From Reticulascus tulasneorum (taxonomy: Eukaryota > Ascomycota > Sordariomycetes > Glomerellales > Reticulascaceae): a stretch of DNA of 64,000 nucleotides. The stretch is from NCBI GenBank assembly GCA_001557505.1, contig LSAX01000011.1, positions 1,426,001 to 1,490,000 of the forward strand. Reading direction: 5' to 3'. Under the pieces are notes generated by a model. It saw only the letters and a program-made list of their open reading frames with translations. It searched no databases and was not told the origin of the DNA. The position numbers and the translations under genes are program-made. Shown piece by piece: positions 11,863 through 24,915 of the stretch. How positions within the stretch are numbered: position 1 is the first letter of the stretch; the number at the start of each line of letters is the position of its first letter.

Positions 11863-14800
11863 GTGGTAAAACTCAGCTGAAGGAGCCTAACAGCAATTAC
11901 AGAGCCCTGCTCCATCTCGACAAATCGAGCTTCAACTGGCCACTTGCAAGACGGAACATCTTTGCAACTTGTCATGGGGTTTTGCTTCTCTGCTACTTGT
12001 GTTATCTTTCATTCTATACATATGGCATACGCATAAGGAAACCCGTCTTATCATGGGATACATGGTTGAGTTGCAAAGGCAACAATGAGCATTGGCTAGA
12101 TGGTTTCTCTTGTTCCGAGGACGGCTCGGGAGCAACATGAAACATAGCACGATAGCTAACCATCAGCAACGCAAGTTCTTTGCTAGTCTAGAACTACATA
12201 GGCCTACTCAATCCTATAGAGAGAGTATGGACATGAAATGACCGGATAATGCGCAATCGAGCTTGGCTTAACTCATAGGTAGCTGTTGTGATTTCCAACA
12301 GCCAGAGTATTGAGCTCCTACGACTCCAACCATCCGCTGCTTTCAGATCATAATAAACTCCCATATCCAGAGCATGCGTAGCAAGACTAAAACAGTTCAG
12401 GCAAGATTTATGATGTATAATTCACGGATCGGAGTCAGATGTCTCTAACTTTGAAGGCTCAGTAGTCCCCGGCTACGGAAGGCGCACACATATTGGCATC
12501 ACGAGTGGTAAAAGCCCGGAACGGAGCCGGGAATGCCAAGACCTAGCTTGAAGGATGCACCTACGGAGAGACGGCGTTGGAAATGTGGCATTCCATAACG
12601 TAAGATTCTAGACCCAATCTGCAAACGAAAGTCCTCTGGTGCACGAGATCAAAAACTCTCGCTGATCCTTCCCGGAATTCAACCAGCCGACGTTAGGCAG
12701 TGACGAGCAGGCTGGAGTTGTTGGCTTTCGTAGTCAAGGGTGGCTGCACAGTTCGGTCAAGACAAATGTGGGACATGGAAGGCCAGCCAGTGGCGTTCAC
12801 GGGACGCTCGAAGGATGTATGTAAGACCCTGCTGGGCATTCGCTGTGTCCTGCAATATTCCACTCCTCTCGGCGCATGAGGTGGTGCATGAGCCTCCTCC
12901 ACCAACGGCGCGAGTTTTTTTTTTTGTAACCCGGCTCGGGCAGCCGCTCCCTCAGGTGGGCGAGCGAATGGGCTGAGATTATGAGCTGGAGCTGACGATT
13001 GAGGATGGCTGTTTTTGTTGTGTTGTGCTCTCGGGGCGGCATTAGGGGCGGGCGTTTTCGGGGGTAGGTGTTTGCTCACCACACCGCCCGCGCTTGTGGA
13101 GGGATGTGTGGATGTTCTCGTATCTGCGACTACGTCTTTCGTCTCGACTTCTCTCCGAAGAAGAACAATGTGTATGCAAGTTACGTATAGGGTGGTAGTA
13201 TTTTCTTTCGGATAATCGTAGCACAACAGCTACGTGGCGGCCAAGATCCCGATGTTTTGGATGGGCCGTGCACAGTTACTTTTTTGCAATAAGGCTGCAA
13301 TTTCAGATGCATTTGTTTCCAAGGGGGAGGCGGCGGAAGAGGGAAGATTGAATATGGAGCTAAGTTGGTGTAACCGGCTGACCTGGAGCAAATATCGATT
13401 ATTACAAGTGATGGGGACGATAATCTTCGCTCAGGCACACAGGCAGAACATCCGGTGTTCTTGTCATGAACTACTTACTCACTAACTAAGGTAGTCGGTC
13501 TAGTCGGCGGAGTAGACAAAGATGATGAGCCCATTAACAATCTTCGATTATGCACAGAGCTGCCGCCGCATGATCCTTCTGCTGCTCTTACTTCGCACAT
13601 GCAAATCCTCTCCAGTTCGAACGGTTTCTTCAGGATTCAGCACCGAACATGCTGCCAGCAGCCGGCCCGGCCGCAGCCAGCGAGGAAACATTGAGAACGA
13701 ACGAACGCCAAACGCAGGGCAACTTCGAGTGTGCCGTTGGGCCTAAGACCGACGACAAGGATTAATGATGTCAGTCTCTCGCCCTTGCTGCAGAGGCAGA
13801 CGGGCAAGGGTATCGCATCGCACTGCCGTGAATGGCGTGTTGGTTCAAGGGAGATGCACATCGACCAGGGCTTTATCTCGGGGCTTGATTTAGCGTGTAC
13901 GCCCACTCCCCTAGCGTACTGGCTTACCCTCAAGGCGTCTCTCGTCTCTTTCGGCCCAGCGTAATTAAGCCACAAGGAGGGAAGCTTGAGCAAAGGTCGG
14001 CAGGGGCTGTCGACCAAGGCTCTATCGAGGCTAGGTCCCGATAATGGGCGTGGTGTTTGTGGTGCCCGGAATCGACCCCGTCTTAGATGGTAGCGCTTCC
14101 AGGTCGCGCCCAGCGCGTCGAGACCACCAGGATGACTCGGGAGGGATGATTACTTAATTAGATGGTAGTCAGTTAGGGCCATGTTATCCGGCAGCTGGGC
14201 CAGAGACATTGGTTTCAACTGGGCTAAGTTATACGACACTGGGAGATGCCAATGTCATGTCTCGAGCGGGAAAGCATGTCGAGCATGCTTGGAGCTGTCA
14301 GATTTGTCGAGTCATCATCTCGCTTCCCTCTGCTGGGTTTGGTCTTAGATCTGGAGGGGAAACGGTGGAAAAGTTGATGGGATGAAGTACAGCTACCTGG
14401 TAAGGTACCTTACCTACTCAGTCATTTCAATAATACTCGGCATAGGTTCAGCCCAGTTGGAATAGTTCATCTCCATCAGTGATGTTTCGGACATATAATC
14501 AAATTACAGGGGCGTCACTCGCCTATTAGCGCAGGTAGATCGCCCGCTAACCCGTCAATTAGCGCCTTCAACCTGAAGCCATCAGTCCACACTACCCGTG
14601 CCTCATCCCATCCCATCCGTCCATCAATCATGGATTCCACCAAGCTATTTTCAGCTCAGCTCCAGACTCCTTCTTTCGACTTCACGGCTCACCATTTTTT
14701 TTCCCTTTCTTTTTACCCCACACACACGGTCCGCCAGCATGGAGGATGAGATGTTTAGCCCTGGCGAAATTCCAGTAGTCTCTGCGCCGATCTGGGATTG

Positions 14801-16116
14801 CCAATCCAAACCTGCCCAGGAGGCCGGCCAGCTCATCGATCCATTGCTCCATGCTCCGCTTCACCACAGTCGGCTTACCACCAAAACTAGGCCAGGTACT
14901 AGTTGTTATTGCAGGAGCTTTTTCTTCTTGCTCCCACGCTACGGTGGTCTAGGACCACAACATGCACAAACCTGCAGTGTAAGCCCCAGAAGTTCCCGAT
15001 TCTTCTGGGAACCGTCGTGAGACAAACCGCCGAATTGGTTCTGCATCGTCGTACGGAGTTGTTGACAGGATAACTCTACTGCCAACCAGTAAGAGGGCAT
15101 GCCCATCTGAACTGCCGTCCCAAATTCCCCATTCGTGAAAAGGCCGCACAATGACGTTGACTTTCTTGGACCGTCCAAGACCCCGGAACGCCTCAATGAA
15201 GCCCATGTCACGCTACTCGGCATGGCTTCCGCAACGTGGGTGGTACGAGGCATTGCCCTCCGAGTCGTACCTGTTACTTGTAGCCAATGCGCATTTGCAT
15301 AATTGACCTTATCAATTGCGTACTTCGTACCTAATTACACCCTGTACAGTAGCTCGTCAGCCCGAGCTTTGGGTAGTCAGCGAGTCGGGGCTCCAACGAA
15401 CAAAGGGCAATTGTTCAATGCGCCGCAAGAGTAAGCTACTGCACAATCACGTTCTGTTGCCTTTGCTCTTCTTCCTTTCTCTCTGGGCGGTCTGGTGTTG
15501 TTCAACCTGACTCGCCTGGCATGGCTTCGCGAAACTTTCTTAATATTACCACGGGACGTTTTCACAGTACCCCCCTGGTGCATCTCAGCCTTGAGCCACT
15601 GGCAAAAACAAAAAGAAGAAAAATGGCTGCGACTGTTGTGCTGTCCTGGAGCTTTCTGACTTGCTGGCAGATTTTAACTGTACATGCAAGTGCCCAGTCG
15701 TCTTTTGGCCCCGGGTCTCTCCTCCAGTGTTCATCTCCACAGCCCAGGCCAAAAGGGATACAAGCTATGGGTGTCTCAGGCCCACTTGGCTATCATGGCT
15801 CCATCCGTACTATCCCTCTTACATAGTATTTCGTCCCAGCTCTGGGCCACCCGCTCAAACTTGATCCCCCGCTTCGGGCGAAGCCCAATGCACACACCTT
15901 CACAATTATACGAAGATCGAAGACGCACTTGACATGCCTGGGCTACTGCAAGTAACGGACATCCGAGCATGCAGCCACCCAATACCAAGCGATTCGTCGC
16001 TTGAACACGTCGAGCCAGTGCCATCTATCCAATTCGAGAAGTCAGCTCGATGCCGCCGCTCTGTGGCCTCAGCCTCCACTCTGCGTCTAGCCTGACCCTG
16101 ACCCTGAACTTGCAAC

Positions 16117-16127
16117 TCGGTAGGCGA
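16117..16127. promoter_or_regulatory. AflR-type binding site in multicopper oxidase promoter
   Basis: TCGGTAGGCGA is an exact match to TCGSWNNSCGR, the published AflR consensus. It lies 308 bp upstream of the oxidase ATG. An AflR-family regulator is encoded at 41321 in the same cluster. Function is inferred. Confidence 0.45.
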
Positions 16128-16234
16128 GTCCGTGTCAGAGCTCGAGCTCCCAGGCAATCGGTGCAGCTCCAAGAGCTTGCACCTAGCCGACCACAGCTCC
16201 GATGTGGGACATGGCATGGCGTCGCGTGGGATTC

Positions 16235-16242
16235 TTTATAAG
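16235..16242 (+). promoter_or_regulatory. TATA-like box of multicopper oxidase
   Basis: TTTATAAG about 195 bp upstream of the oxidase ATG, followed by a pyrimidine-rich leader typical of well expressed fungal genes. Confidence 0.4.
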
Positions 16243-16434
16243 CTTTGGATAGCCCGCCGAGATTGGAACCAAAGGCAAGAGTAGATCTCTCTCATTACGA
16301 TACTCCTGATACCCCTTCCCTAATCTCTGCGGCTCTGTCCCTTTGTCTCTCTTTTTCTCCCTGTTGCTCGTTTAAAGAGTAGTATCCCCTAATCATCTCC
16401 TCACGGGGACGTCTCACATCGTTCGTTGCCCGTC

Positions 16435-18419
16435 ATGTTGCAGTCGTATGTGACGAGTCTTACGGCCTTGTGCCTGGCTGCCTGCGCCTCTGCCGGCACT
16501 GTCACGTATAACTGGGAAGCGACCTGGGTGACAGCTGCTCCAAATGGCGTTGCAAGACCAGTCATTGGTATCAATGGACAGTGGCCTTGCCCAAAGATTG
16601 AAGCCTCTGTTGGTGATACCGTCGTTGTGCACCTTACCAACAAGCTCGGCAATCAGACGACTGGCATTCACTTCCACGGCATCAACCAAGTCAGCACGAA
16701 CTGGATGGATGGTCCTAGCATGGTCACGCAGTGCCCATTGCCACCAGATTTAACGTTGACGTACCAATTCCAGGTATGTATAGACTGCATAATTCTAACT
16801 GCGGCTCTGCGGAACATATAGGCTAATTTGTTGGATGCAGGCCGATGAACCTGGCACATATTGGTGTAAGTCTAGATTTCGAAATGCGATTGCATTTATT
16901 CTTGTAGCCATGAGCTAAACAATGATACAGATCACTCCCATAATATGGGTCAATATCCAGATGGATTCCGCGGCCCAATGATCATTCACGATCCCGTCGA
17001 CCCCTATGCTGGGAAATATGACGAGGAGTACATCTTGAGTGTCACGGATTGGTTAGTGCCCAACCAAAATCCAAACTGAATAGGCATTGACATGAAATCC
17101 AGGTACAACTCTGAGACTATTCCACTGGTGCAAGCAATGTTCGCCACTACCAACACTCGTTTCTTGCCTCCATTCCCCAACAGTATCGTCGTCAACGAGG
17201 GTCAGACCGCAAAGTACAACTTCGTCAAAGGCAAGACCTACCGTTTCCGTATCATGAGCTTTGCAGCATTCGCATCTGCCATGATTCATTTCGACTCGCA
17301 CAACATGCAGGTCATCATGAACGATGGTGCTTACATCAAGCCGACGGAAGCCTATATGCTTCGAATTGCTCCGGCCCAGCGTTATGACGTCCTCATCAAG
17401 TGCATCGATCGTGACAACCGCAACTACCCGTTCCTGATCTCCTTGGACCAGAACAGAGATTACACCAATACCGCTGCTACGCCTCCAGTTTCATGGCCAC
17501 TCAACGCCACTGGCTATCTGTTGATGGACGCGGCCAAGCCACTCGGCACAGATGTTGTCGCCAAATGGAGACCCGACGATGACGCTAAATGGCAGCCGCT
17601 TGGCGTCAACCCAATCCTGCCCGCCCCCACGAGGACTGTTGTTCTTGACTTCCAGTTCTGCTTCGACAAGGCTGGAATTCCTCGGTATGTTCTTCACACC
17701 GGTGAAAGTGACCAAAGCTAACCGCCTACAGATCCTGCTTCAACGGTACTCCATACGTAGACCAAAAGGTGCCAACCCTTTACACCGTTGCCACCACTGG
17801 CGAGTTCAACACGAACCCAGCCGTGTATGGAGCCGTGCATCCGTTCATTTTGGCCTACGGGGACGTCGTTGATATTGTCATCAACAACATTGATGGTGCC
17901 ATCCATCCCTTCCATTTGCATGGTCATCACTTCCAGGTCCTCAAGCGTCCCGCCTCTGGCACGGGCAAGTGGCCAGGTGCACAGCGTGCCAATCTCAACC
18001 AGAACCCACCTCAACGTGATACCGTATCCGTCAACGCAAACTCATATGCGGTGCTTCGCTTCAAGGCTAACAACCCTGGTGTCTACCTCTTTCACTGCCA
18101 CATCGAATGGCACGTGGAGATGGGTCTCACTGCGACTTTCATCGAGGCTCCCGAGAGGCTGCGCAATGCCACCATTCCGGATGACCACATTGCTGCCTGC
18201 AATGCTCTTGGAATCCCGTACCAGGGTAATGCCGCTGGAAATACCCAGAACCCACTTGACCAGACTGGCTTCAATGTCGACCCACCGCTGGTATACACTG
18301 GGTAAGCTTTCTTCTCACTTTCAATGGATTGAACCGCCAGCTAACAGCCTCCCAGTGCCACGTACACTCCCCCAGCTGCACCTAAGCTGCGCTCGCGTGT
18401 TGAGCGCAGTCGGATGTAA
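16435..18419 (+). CDS. Secreted multicopper oxidase, Abr1/Fet3-like, six exons
   Basis: Exons 16435-16773, 16841-16865 (25 nt), 16931-17051, 17103-17684, 17732-18301 and 18356-18419 give 566 residues; all introns are GT-AG. A signal peptide covers about residues 1-20. All copper motifs are present: HFHG (79-82), WYHSH (121-125), HPFHLH (414-419) and HCHIEWH (477-483), with Leu488 at the axial type-1 position. The three cupredoxin domains resemble the Fet3/Abr1 branch rather than basidiomycete laccases. The C-terminus is short and basic and has no membrane anchor, so it is not a standard Fet3 ferroxidase. Abr1 of Aspergillus fumigatus acts in DHN-melanin formation; here the position 6.5 kb upstream of the PKS supports oxidative polymerisation of dihydroxynaphthalene at the cell wall. 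A ferroxidase or other phenol oxidase role is the alternative. Confidence 0.88.
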
Positions 18420-18960
18420 ACTCTTCTTGTTCTAGACGTTTTTTTGTCATGGTAGATACGATCGTAACGGGGTGGACATATATCTTAATCAAACCCGGCC
18501 GCTTGAGCCTTTTCACATTTTACAACCTGTGTACCGTGGAACATACCGCTCCTTGGATGAGATTGACGAATGGCGTTTTTGTTTCGTGCTGAATTGAGAA
18601 TGATCGCAGATTGGATCGTCGGAAAAAAGGGCAACTATCTTCGGCTATTGCGCTGAGTAGATGAATATGACTGTTAGCACTTGACCAGGATTGATATCCT
18701 CAAATGATCGCGAGGTCAGCACTGTGAGGGATGTAACAAATGATCCAGATACTCCTGGTCCCGTTACACACATGTACCAAGCTTCTTGTAACCTCTGTAA
18801 CCTCTGTCTATATGATCTGAAGAACCATAGGCGTACGAAGGTTAGGCTTTGAGGGAAGCAGATGCCCGACAGATGCAGCGGCTGCAAGGTAGCATCCATT
18901 CATAGAAGGCTTGCAGAGACTCTGTCACTAGAGATAGACCGCGAGCAGAGGTCGTAGTGG

Positions 18961-19388
18961 GTGTGGTTTGCTCATGAATCTGGGCCGGTGTGAAGAGTTG
19001 TGAAGAAAGCGAAGTTCACTCCATAAAAGATACCAACAAATTCTTATTGTATAGGGACCGTAGTTATGAGGTAGAATCTTTGGTACGAGGAATAAAGCGG
19101 AGGCACCTTGATTGGCGGTGAAGATGGTTTGAGTGATGATTGCAAGCATAGACAGCATCGACATGCCAATAATGAAGGTGAGAATCATGCCATGTAATTA
19201 CTATGATAGTACCAAGCAAGAGACCAGCTGATATCGAACGAAATGGGACCAACGGAAAACAAGGGCCAGTAACTCGTCTTGGCCAGGACAGCGAAGCCAT
19301 ATATACCACCGCAACTCCAAGTTGGTGCAACAACACCAACCCAAACGCATGCAACAAGAAAACCCTCCCAACAAGCCAGCGTCGTCAT
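18961..19388 (-). pseudogene. Possible frameshifted membrane-protein relic
   Basis: Reading the minus strand from 19388, one frame encodes two hydrophobic segments (CWEGFLVACVWVGVVAP, then SVGPISFDISWSLAWYYH) and stops just after 19190. A second frame takes up at once at 19188 with another clear membrane segment (ILTFIIGMSMLSMLAIITQT) and continues to about 19000. A one-base loss around 19187-19192 would explain the switch. No splice pair explains it well, because the hydrophobic stretch starts right at the junction. Family unknown; a real gene with an unusual intron remains possible. Confidence 0.3.
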
Positions 19389-22300
19389 TCCTGCCGACCG
19401 GATTCGCCCGGATCAGCATCTGTGGAGTATGAGTGGTAGGCCTGACCACTCAGGCGGCGGGACTGGCGCCGCAGGGGCTGGTATATGTGTGTCAGGATAT
19501 GTGCGTCTCGGAGTTTGTGAGCGTCTTTGAGCTGGTTTCCCTGCTGGTGTTTGCTGGTGGTGGACGGGTGTGGAAGGGATCTGCTCTGGGCTGGGGACGT
19601 GGGCTTGCTAGGCCGGAATAGAGAATGGGAGTGGAGGCCGTGGGACCCGTTGGAGCTGCTTTGATGGTTTAGGTGATTGAGGATGCGCGAATGGTGAGGG
19701 AGAGGTTGGTGCAATTAGAGGATGGGCGAGAGGGAATTGGCAATCGTCTTGGAAGCATCGGGGTTCAGGTGGGAACGGACATCGGAAGAGACGTATCAGT
19801 TTCGGACAAGAGGTTGGCAAGAGTCCCCAGTGCAGCTGATGCGGATAGACTACTCGAATAGAGAAGTCCTCGATCTTCGACGATGGTTAACGAAGAACGT
19901 GAAGATCTCCAGTTATTGATGCTATGCGTCTTCCAAAGCCACCCAGCAAACTTTCTTCCTCCTACGGTACAGTATGTCTCGGCTGAATACATCGAGAGAT
20001 GCCAATATCCGGCTGGCGTCCCAAAGGGAACAGCTTCTGCAAGGCAGATGCTAGGATACCAGAGACGGACACGGCGCAGAGAGCTGGACTCTGATGCGTC
20101 CTCTTCCATCTGTCACGGATGCTTCACCATTTGCAAGGACTATCTACATGCGCGCCTTATCGGATTGGCCGGCTACACCGGTGGTCGTGAGTTCTCACCA
20201 CAGCGAGCATCGTCAACGTGGTCTTGCGGGATTCATGGCCAGTCGGATGGCAGCCACGGCCATGCCCACGCCATGCCATGTCATGCACAAGCGGGCAGAA
20301 AAGCCCCGAGTCCTACAGCTAGGTGATCAGGATCTGTGGTGGGTAGGAGTGCCCGCCTGCGCGCAGAAGCTTTTGGGAAACTTCATCTAGATTCAGGAAG
20401 GATTGGTTGCGTTGTCGTTCAGGAAGCCGTGGTGATGCATGTGCCTCTGGACTTGTCTGGTTCAAGAAGGGCCTTGGAATGCTGTCAAAGGGTCGGAATG
20501 TTGTGCTGATGGGGCTGGAGGCGGTTAGCGAGCTGAACTGCGGAGAAGGCTGTATGTCTTGTGCGTTGTTGAGGGCGAGAGTGCTTCATGCAGAACCTGC
20601 ACCAAGGAAATGAAGATGAATGGCAAAAGGGATCACATATCAAGAGGCTGGTTGATTGCATGTTATCAAGATGAGCCTACAGGAACCACTGTGGAAGAAA
20701 ATGATGCCGTTGAGAGACTGTCTCAGAGGAGCAAGCGGGTGCTGCTCATTATGTTGGTCTCGGAGAAGGACATCGCGAGGTCTATTGTCAAGAATTTCCA
20801 AACACACCCCAAGTGTGTGGTTGAGCAGTTCACCGCTATGCATTTCATGCTTCCGGGAGCATCGCCGGCAGATGACACTGAGATGTCTTTGTTGATGGCA
20901 TCAATGGGACCATTGTTGCCACCTCTAGCTAGTCCGAATGCTGTTTCCTCATCGACCCATTAGGTCGTTTTCTGGGCCGACTGTCTCACACAAAGAGATT
21001 GCTGTCTTTCCCGTTTCGTCTGAACAGGATTGTCCTGTCCCGTACATGTTTGAAGAATTTTTTTCGCGGATTAGTAGAAGGAAATGTTCGGCGATGCACC
21101 ACTTCTGTTGGTATCGGATGCCTGCTCGCGAGCTAACCCTGACGGGATGCGTACCGCCACAGTGACTGGTTCTTTGCGAGGGGTGCGACGGTGCGAGAAC
21201 GATGGAGACATCACGGGGATGAATGCATCGCCGAGCCTCTTGCCACTAGATAAGACTCGGCCCTGTGTATGCGGAGTTGCTTCCTGGTGGGCTGACAGAT
21301 AAGACGAAACCAAGTTTGAATGGCCATTGGCGATAGCCTCATCTTGGAATCGCATCGGAATATGCAGGTATCACAGCGAATGGGTCTTCGGCAAGACCAG
21401 TCTGCTTCGGACTGCGTTATCTACCACATCTGACGGCTTCCAGCATAACCGAAGGCTGCTGGCCCGCATCTCAGCAGCGCAGGCAACCCGGCTGTTTAGC
21501 TGATGCTTGGTAATGTATGCGCGACTCGGTACGGGTCCCGAGAAAAGAGGCGCTTGCTTGCAAGCACGTTACAGCCCTTCCATCTGAAATCGATGCGAGC
21601 TGATTGCAGGCCACGGAGAGCTCATAGCGTAAGCACAGAATGGTAGGCAGCGTGGGCCACGTAGATGAGGCCCGGAGGTCCGGTCATGCGCCGGCTTGGT
21701 GCTAGCACTGGCGTCATTGCGCTGCTGCAAGAGCGACGAGCTTGGAAATACTCGCTGATGATTTCAACAATACAGCCCTGATCCTGAATCCGAGAACAAG
21801 AGGACCCAGAGGAAGAGAAGCTTTGCGGGTACAGCTTAGCTGGCAATATGTGAGACCGGAAATCGATATGTTTCGCCAGGCCTGGGAGTTATTCGGACTT
21901 TTTACGTGCGTTTGTTCCTCACTTGATTGGCTTTTGAAATTTGATAGTGCACTCGGCTGAGACCACAAATCCGATGGGCTTCCATCAATCTTCCATTGTG
22001 AAAGCAGACGCCCCCTCCTTCGGATGCATGTAGATGAAGCAGCAACACTTGATAACGGCCTCGCCTAGGATGTCCTGATTGGCCCGACGCATGCCTTGTC
22101 GAGGCGAGCGCCGCCTCGCCCGATTAGTTGAACTCTCGTTTCCTTCCCTTGCTTTTCGTAGCCGGCGCTGAATTTCAAAGAAAATGTGCAAAATAATCAG
22201 CCCTGCCTGTCGAAACGTCAAGTAGGGCAGAATAAGCCTTACGAGGGAAGCATTGGCTTCGTGGCGTTCTCGAGGCGCCGGCGAAATTTCCATTGGTTCA

Positions 22301-24601
22301 CCTTTGGCCTCGCGCTAGATGGATCAGAGCGGTACGAGGAACAGACTCCAGATCCACCGAGTTCCCCTGCTGCTTCAGGTACCACCACTAGCCGCTGTTT
22401 CTTACCGTTATTAGTCGCGATGGATGATGTAGTCAAAACAAATCCAAGGCGCCTCAGACATACGTCAACCCAAGCTTAATCACCGTGTGCAGGCCAATAG
22501 TCCCACTGCAGGTTTAGAAATGCGAGTGTTCATCGCAATCTGTCCGCAATGAAAAGCGTCTAACAAATCAACAATGCCTTGGTGATCTATCTCTCCCTTG
22601 GACCGACCTACCGTGCGAAAGTACCGACGACTTGATTGTGGCGCGGTAACATGTTTGCCGTGCGCTAGACGCCTCGTGCTTGATACCTTTTCGTGCACAC
22701 GCAAATCCCACCGGTCCAGTTTGATATCTCGATGGAAGACGGCAGCTGGTCTCCATGACGTTTTGGTCCTACACACCAAACAGCACGCTCCGTGCCTTCT
22801 TATCCGTTTCCCTGCAGCTGTATCGTGCGATGGCTGTGCAACTGGACACGCTCACTTCCCGACTTCCATGATCTCGGGCGGGCCAGCTGAGCGGGACAAT
22901 GATTAAGTCGACGACCTGGTAAAGTTCGGCCGATTAAGAGCACGCCCGTGTTACCAAGCGACGCAACCTGCTCAGGTACACGCCCCTGGTTCTCCGCTGA
23001 GTCCGTGCAGGCTAGATACCGTACCCGTGCTGGGTCAGTCTTTACATAGGTCAGGTAACCTATGCGCTCGGCATGGATAGCATCCTAATATGCATAAATC
23101 GATACAGACACGGGACTGCAAGCGACCAGTGGCATGACATCGAATGGGAGGTGCTTTCATCCCGCTTTTGGATCAGCGCTAATCTTTGGGAGGCCGCGGC
23201 CGTCGGTCCGTTTGAATTGGTTCCCGAGTGAGATCGACTCCAGGCCACCCTCCCTCCTCCCTCCTCTCTCCCTCAGGTAATTTGCTCGCCAACGAGCTTA
23301 CCCCATTGGGCTTTTGGGTGTTGCACTGTACTGTAAACATGGAGGGGAGGGCAGGCGGAGAGGAGGACTGGGTACGGGAGTCACACGGTTCGCCACTAGA
23401 CGGTGTGGTACGGCATCGACCGCGGACCTTTTTATTGTGGTGTTGCCGTGTGTCCCGTCGAAGATTTATGCAAGATTTCGAAGGCGAGAGAAGCCAGCAC
23501 GCACAGGGAAGAATGGGGAGAATGCAACACAGTCCTGGCCTCCGAGCAAATGGCACTGTGAATTAAGGCTCCGGATAATCCTTGCCCCGACATTGTTAGA
23601 CTGGGGTTTGTCCGCTTCTGATTGGCATCGGGGCGAGCCTCATTGTTAACTTTAATTCCATCGTCACTCCTTGCTTTGCTCAATCCCAAATCGTGATCCA
23701 GAAGATGCACAAAAGCTCCATTCTTGCGGTCCCTCATCTTGCGATTGAAGATCAATGAATTTACGGCTAAAATCGAGGCGTTCATTGGTCGAAGGGAGGG
23801 GTGTTTGTCGTCTAAGTACGGTACCCTGGGCCTCATCTCGCTATGGCCCTGTTTACTTTGGGGATGTCCGTCGGACAAAGTGTTTACCATCGCGACCCAC
23901 ATTGCTGCCTCACCATGCTCAGGAAATAAACAGGTTTAGCAGGGTAAAATGTACCTACGGGTCGTTCGAAGCACTGTACGAAATCTGGGTGGTCGCAAGC
24001 CATTCTATCGTCCGTATCTCGGAGTTTCACCGTCCTGCGCTGTTGCGGCCTCGTTTCGCATCAGACATTGTTTGCCATCCTCATATCGGGCTTCTTTGGT
24101 GCCAGTGCGTGTGGAGCTATGGCGCCATGAGGACGGACGGTGGGATTTCTACACGAGGCCCGCCCGGGAGGTCATTGTGGCAAGTCGATGCTCTCTCCTA
24201 ATTTTCATGTGTGTGTCAGGCTCCCTGGATCCACCGATGGCCCCTACTCCTGGGGAGATTCATCAAAACTATCGCCAATGTTTTGGTTCCACGCTCTCTA
24301 GTGAAAGCACAGGGAGCTGCCGTGGGTAAAGCTGCTGCGGCGGTTGAACTTGAGACAACGTCATGGGAGGGGGTGCGCCTTGTCATCGGTACCCACAGAC
24401 AATGGGAAAGGCACAAGGCACAGGGTCCCAGTGTCTTCCTGTTCAGGTACGCCGATACGTTGGTACAGTCTCATGTCTGGCCGATTTCTGCTGCTAAGCC
24501 TGTTGTTCTCTATCATTCCGACCGGGTGGCGGTCTTGTCGCCTGTGCTGGGCCAATGAGTCTCACCAAATTAGGCAAGTACAGGATTATCATTCATGAGC
24601 T

Positions 24602-24612
24602 TCGGTCACCGA
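24602..24612. promoter_or_regulatory. AflR-type palindrome in PKS promoter
   Basis: TCGGTCACCGA is a perfect palindrome around a central C and an exact match to the AflR consensus TCGSWNNSCGR. It lies 323 bp upstream of the PKS ATG, at nearly the same distance as the site upstream of the oxidase gene. Confidence 0.5.
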
Positions 24613-24847
24613 GGACCCTCCACGCCGGACTCACATCATCCACCGGCAAAATGGATGCCTGGGTGGACGGGGGTGTGCGTTGAAATGGGGCGCCATTGAC
24701 GCACTCCCTTCCAGCGGCTGTTCCATAATGCCACTTTACTTTTGATCAGAAATGATAGTGACAGCTGGGTTGATTATTTTGGGACACAAGCGGCCGAGTA
24801 GCCAAGCGGCTGGTGCATCGGCGTGGGGACCCATCTCGATCTGATCA

Positions 24848-24856
24848 TATATATAA
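24848..24856 (+). promoter_or_regulatory. TATA box of PKS
   Basis: TATATATAA lies 79 bp upstream of the PKS ATG. This implies a short leader starting at roughly 24875-24905. Confidence 0.55.
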
Positions 24857-24915
24857 GTTGAAGACAGGCTCCCGGGAACCAAGAATTGCCTGGTACACTA
24901 ATCCCAAGGCAACCT

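Larger units (their letters stand above)
11863..16434. other. Gene-free region upstream of the multicopper oxidase
   Basis: About 4.6 kb. Several ORFs of 60-177 codons exist on both strands (longest 12693-13226, minus), but they overlap each other, have skewed composition and show no motif. An 11-T run lies at 12915-12925. The right end is the oxidase promoter, with an AflR-type site and a TATA-like box (listed separately) and a CT-rich tract at about 16285-16370. Confidence 0.5.

Noticed and set aside
12693..13226. 177-codon minus-strand ORF
   Set aside because: Low-complexity His/Pro/Ala content, includes a poly-A/T-derived Lys run, no recognisable motif.
14058..14110. tRNA-like segment on the minus strand (GGGTCGATTCCGGGC)
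   Set aside because: The T-arm stem does not pair fully and no matching D-arm, anticodon arm or acceptor stem could be drawn.
15047..15057. Further AflR-like site TCGTCGTACGG
   Set aside because: It fits only the loose TCGN5CGR form (T at position 4) and is 1.4 kb from the oxidase start.
20559..20963. 134-codon plus-strand ORF between oxidase and PKS
   Set aside because: Composition is plausible but no motif or splice partner was found, and another frame is open on the opposite strand.
24788..24812. tRNA Leu/Ser-like words upstream of the PKS
   Set aside because: Only a D-arm-like string is present; no T-arm or acceptor stem follows. It is promoter DNA.
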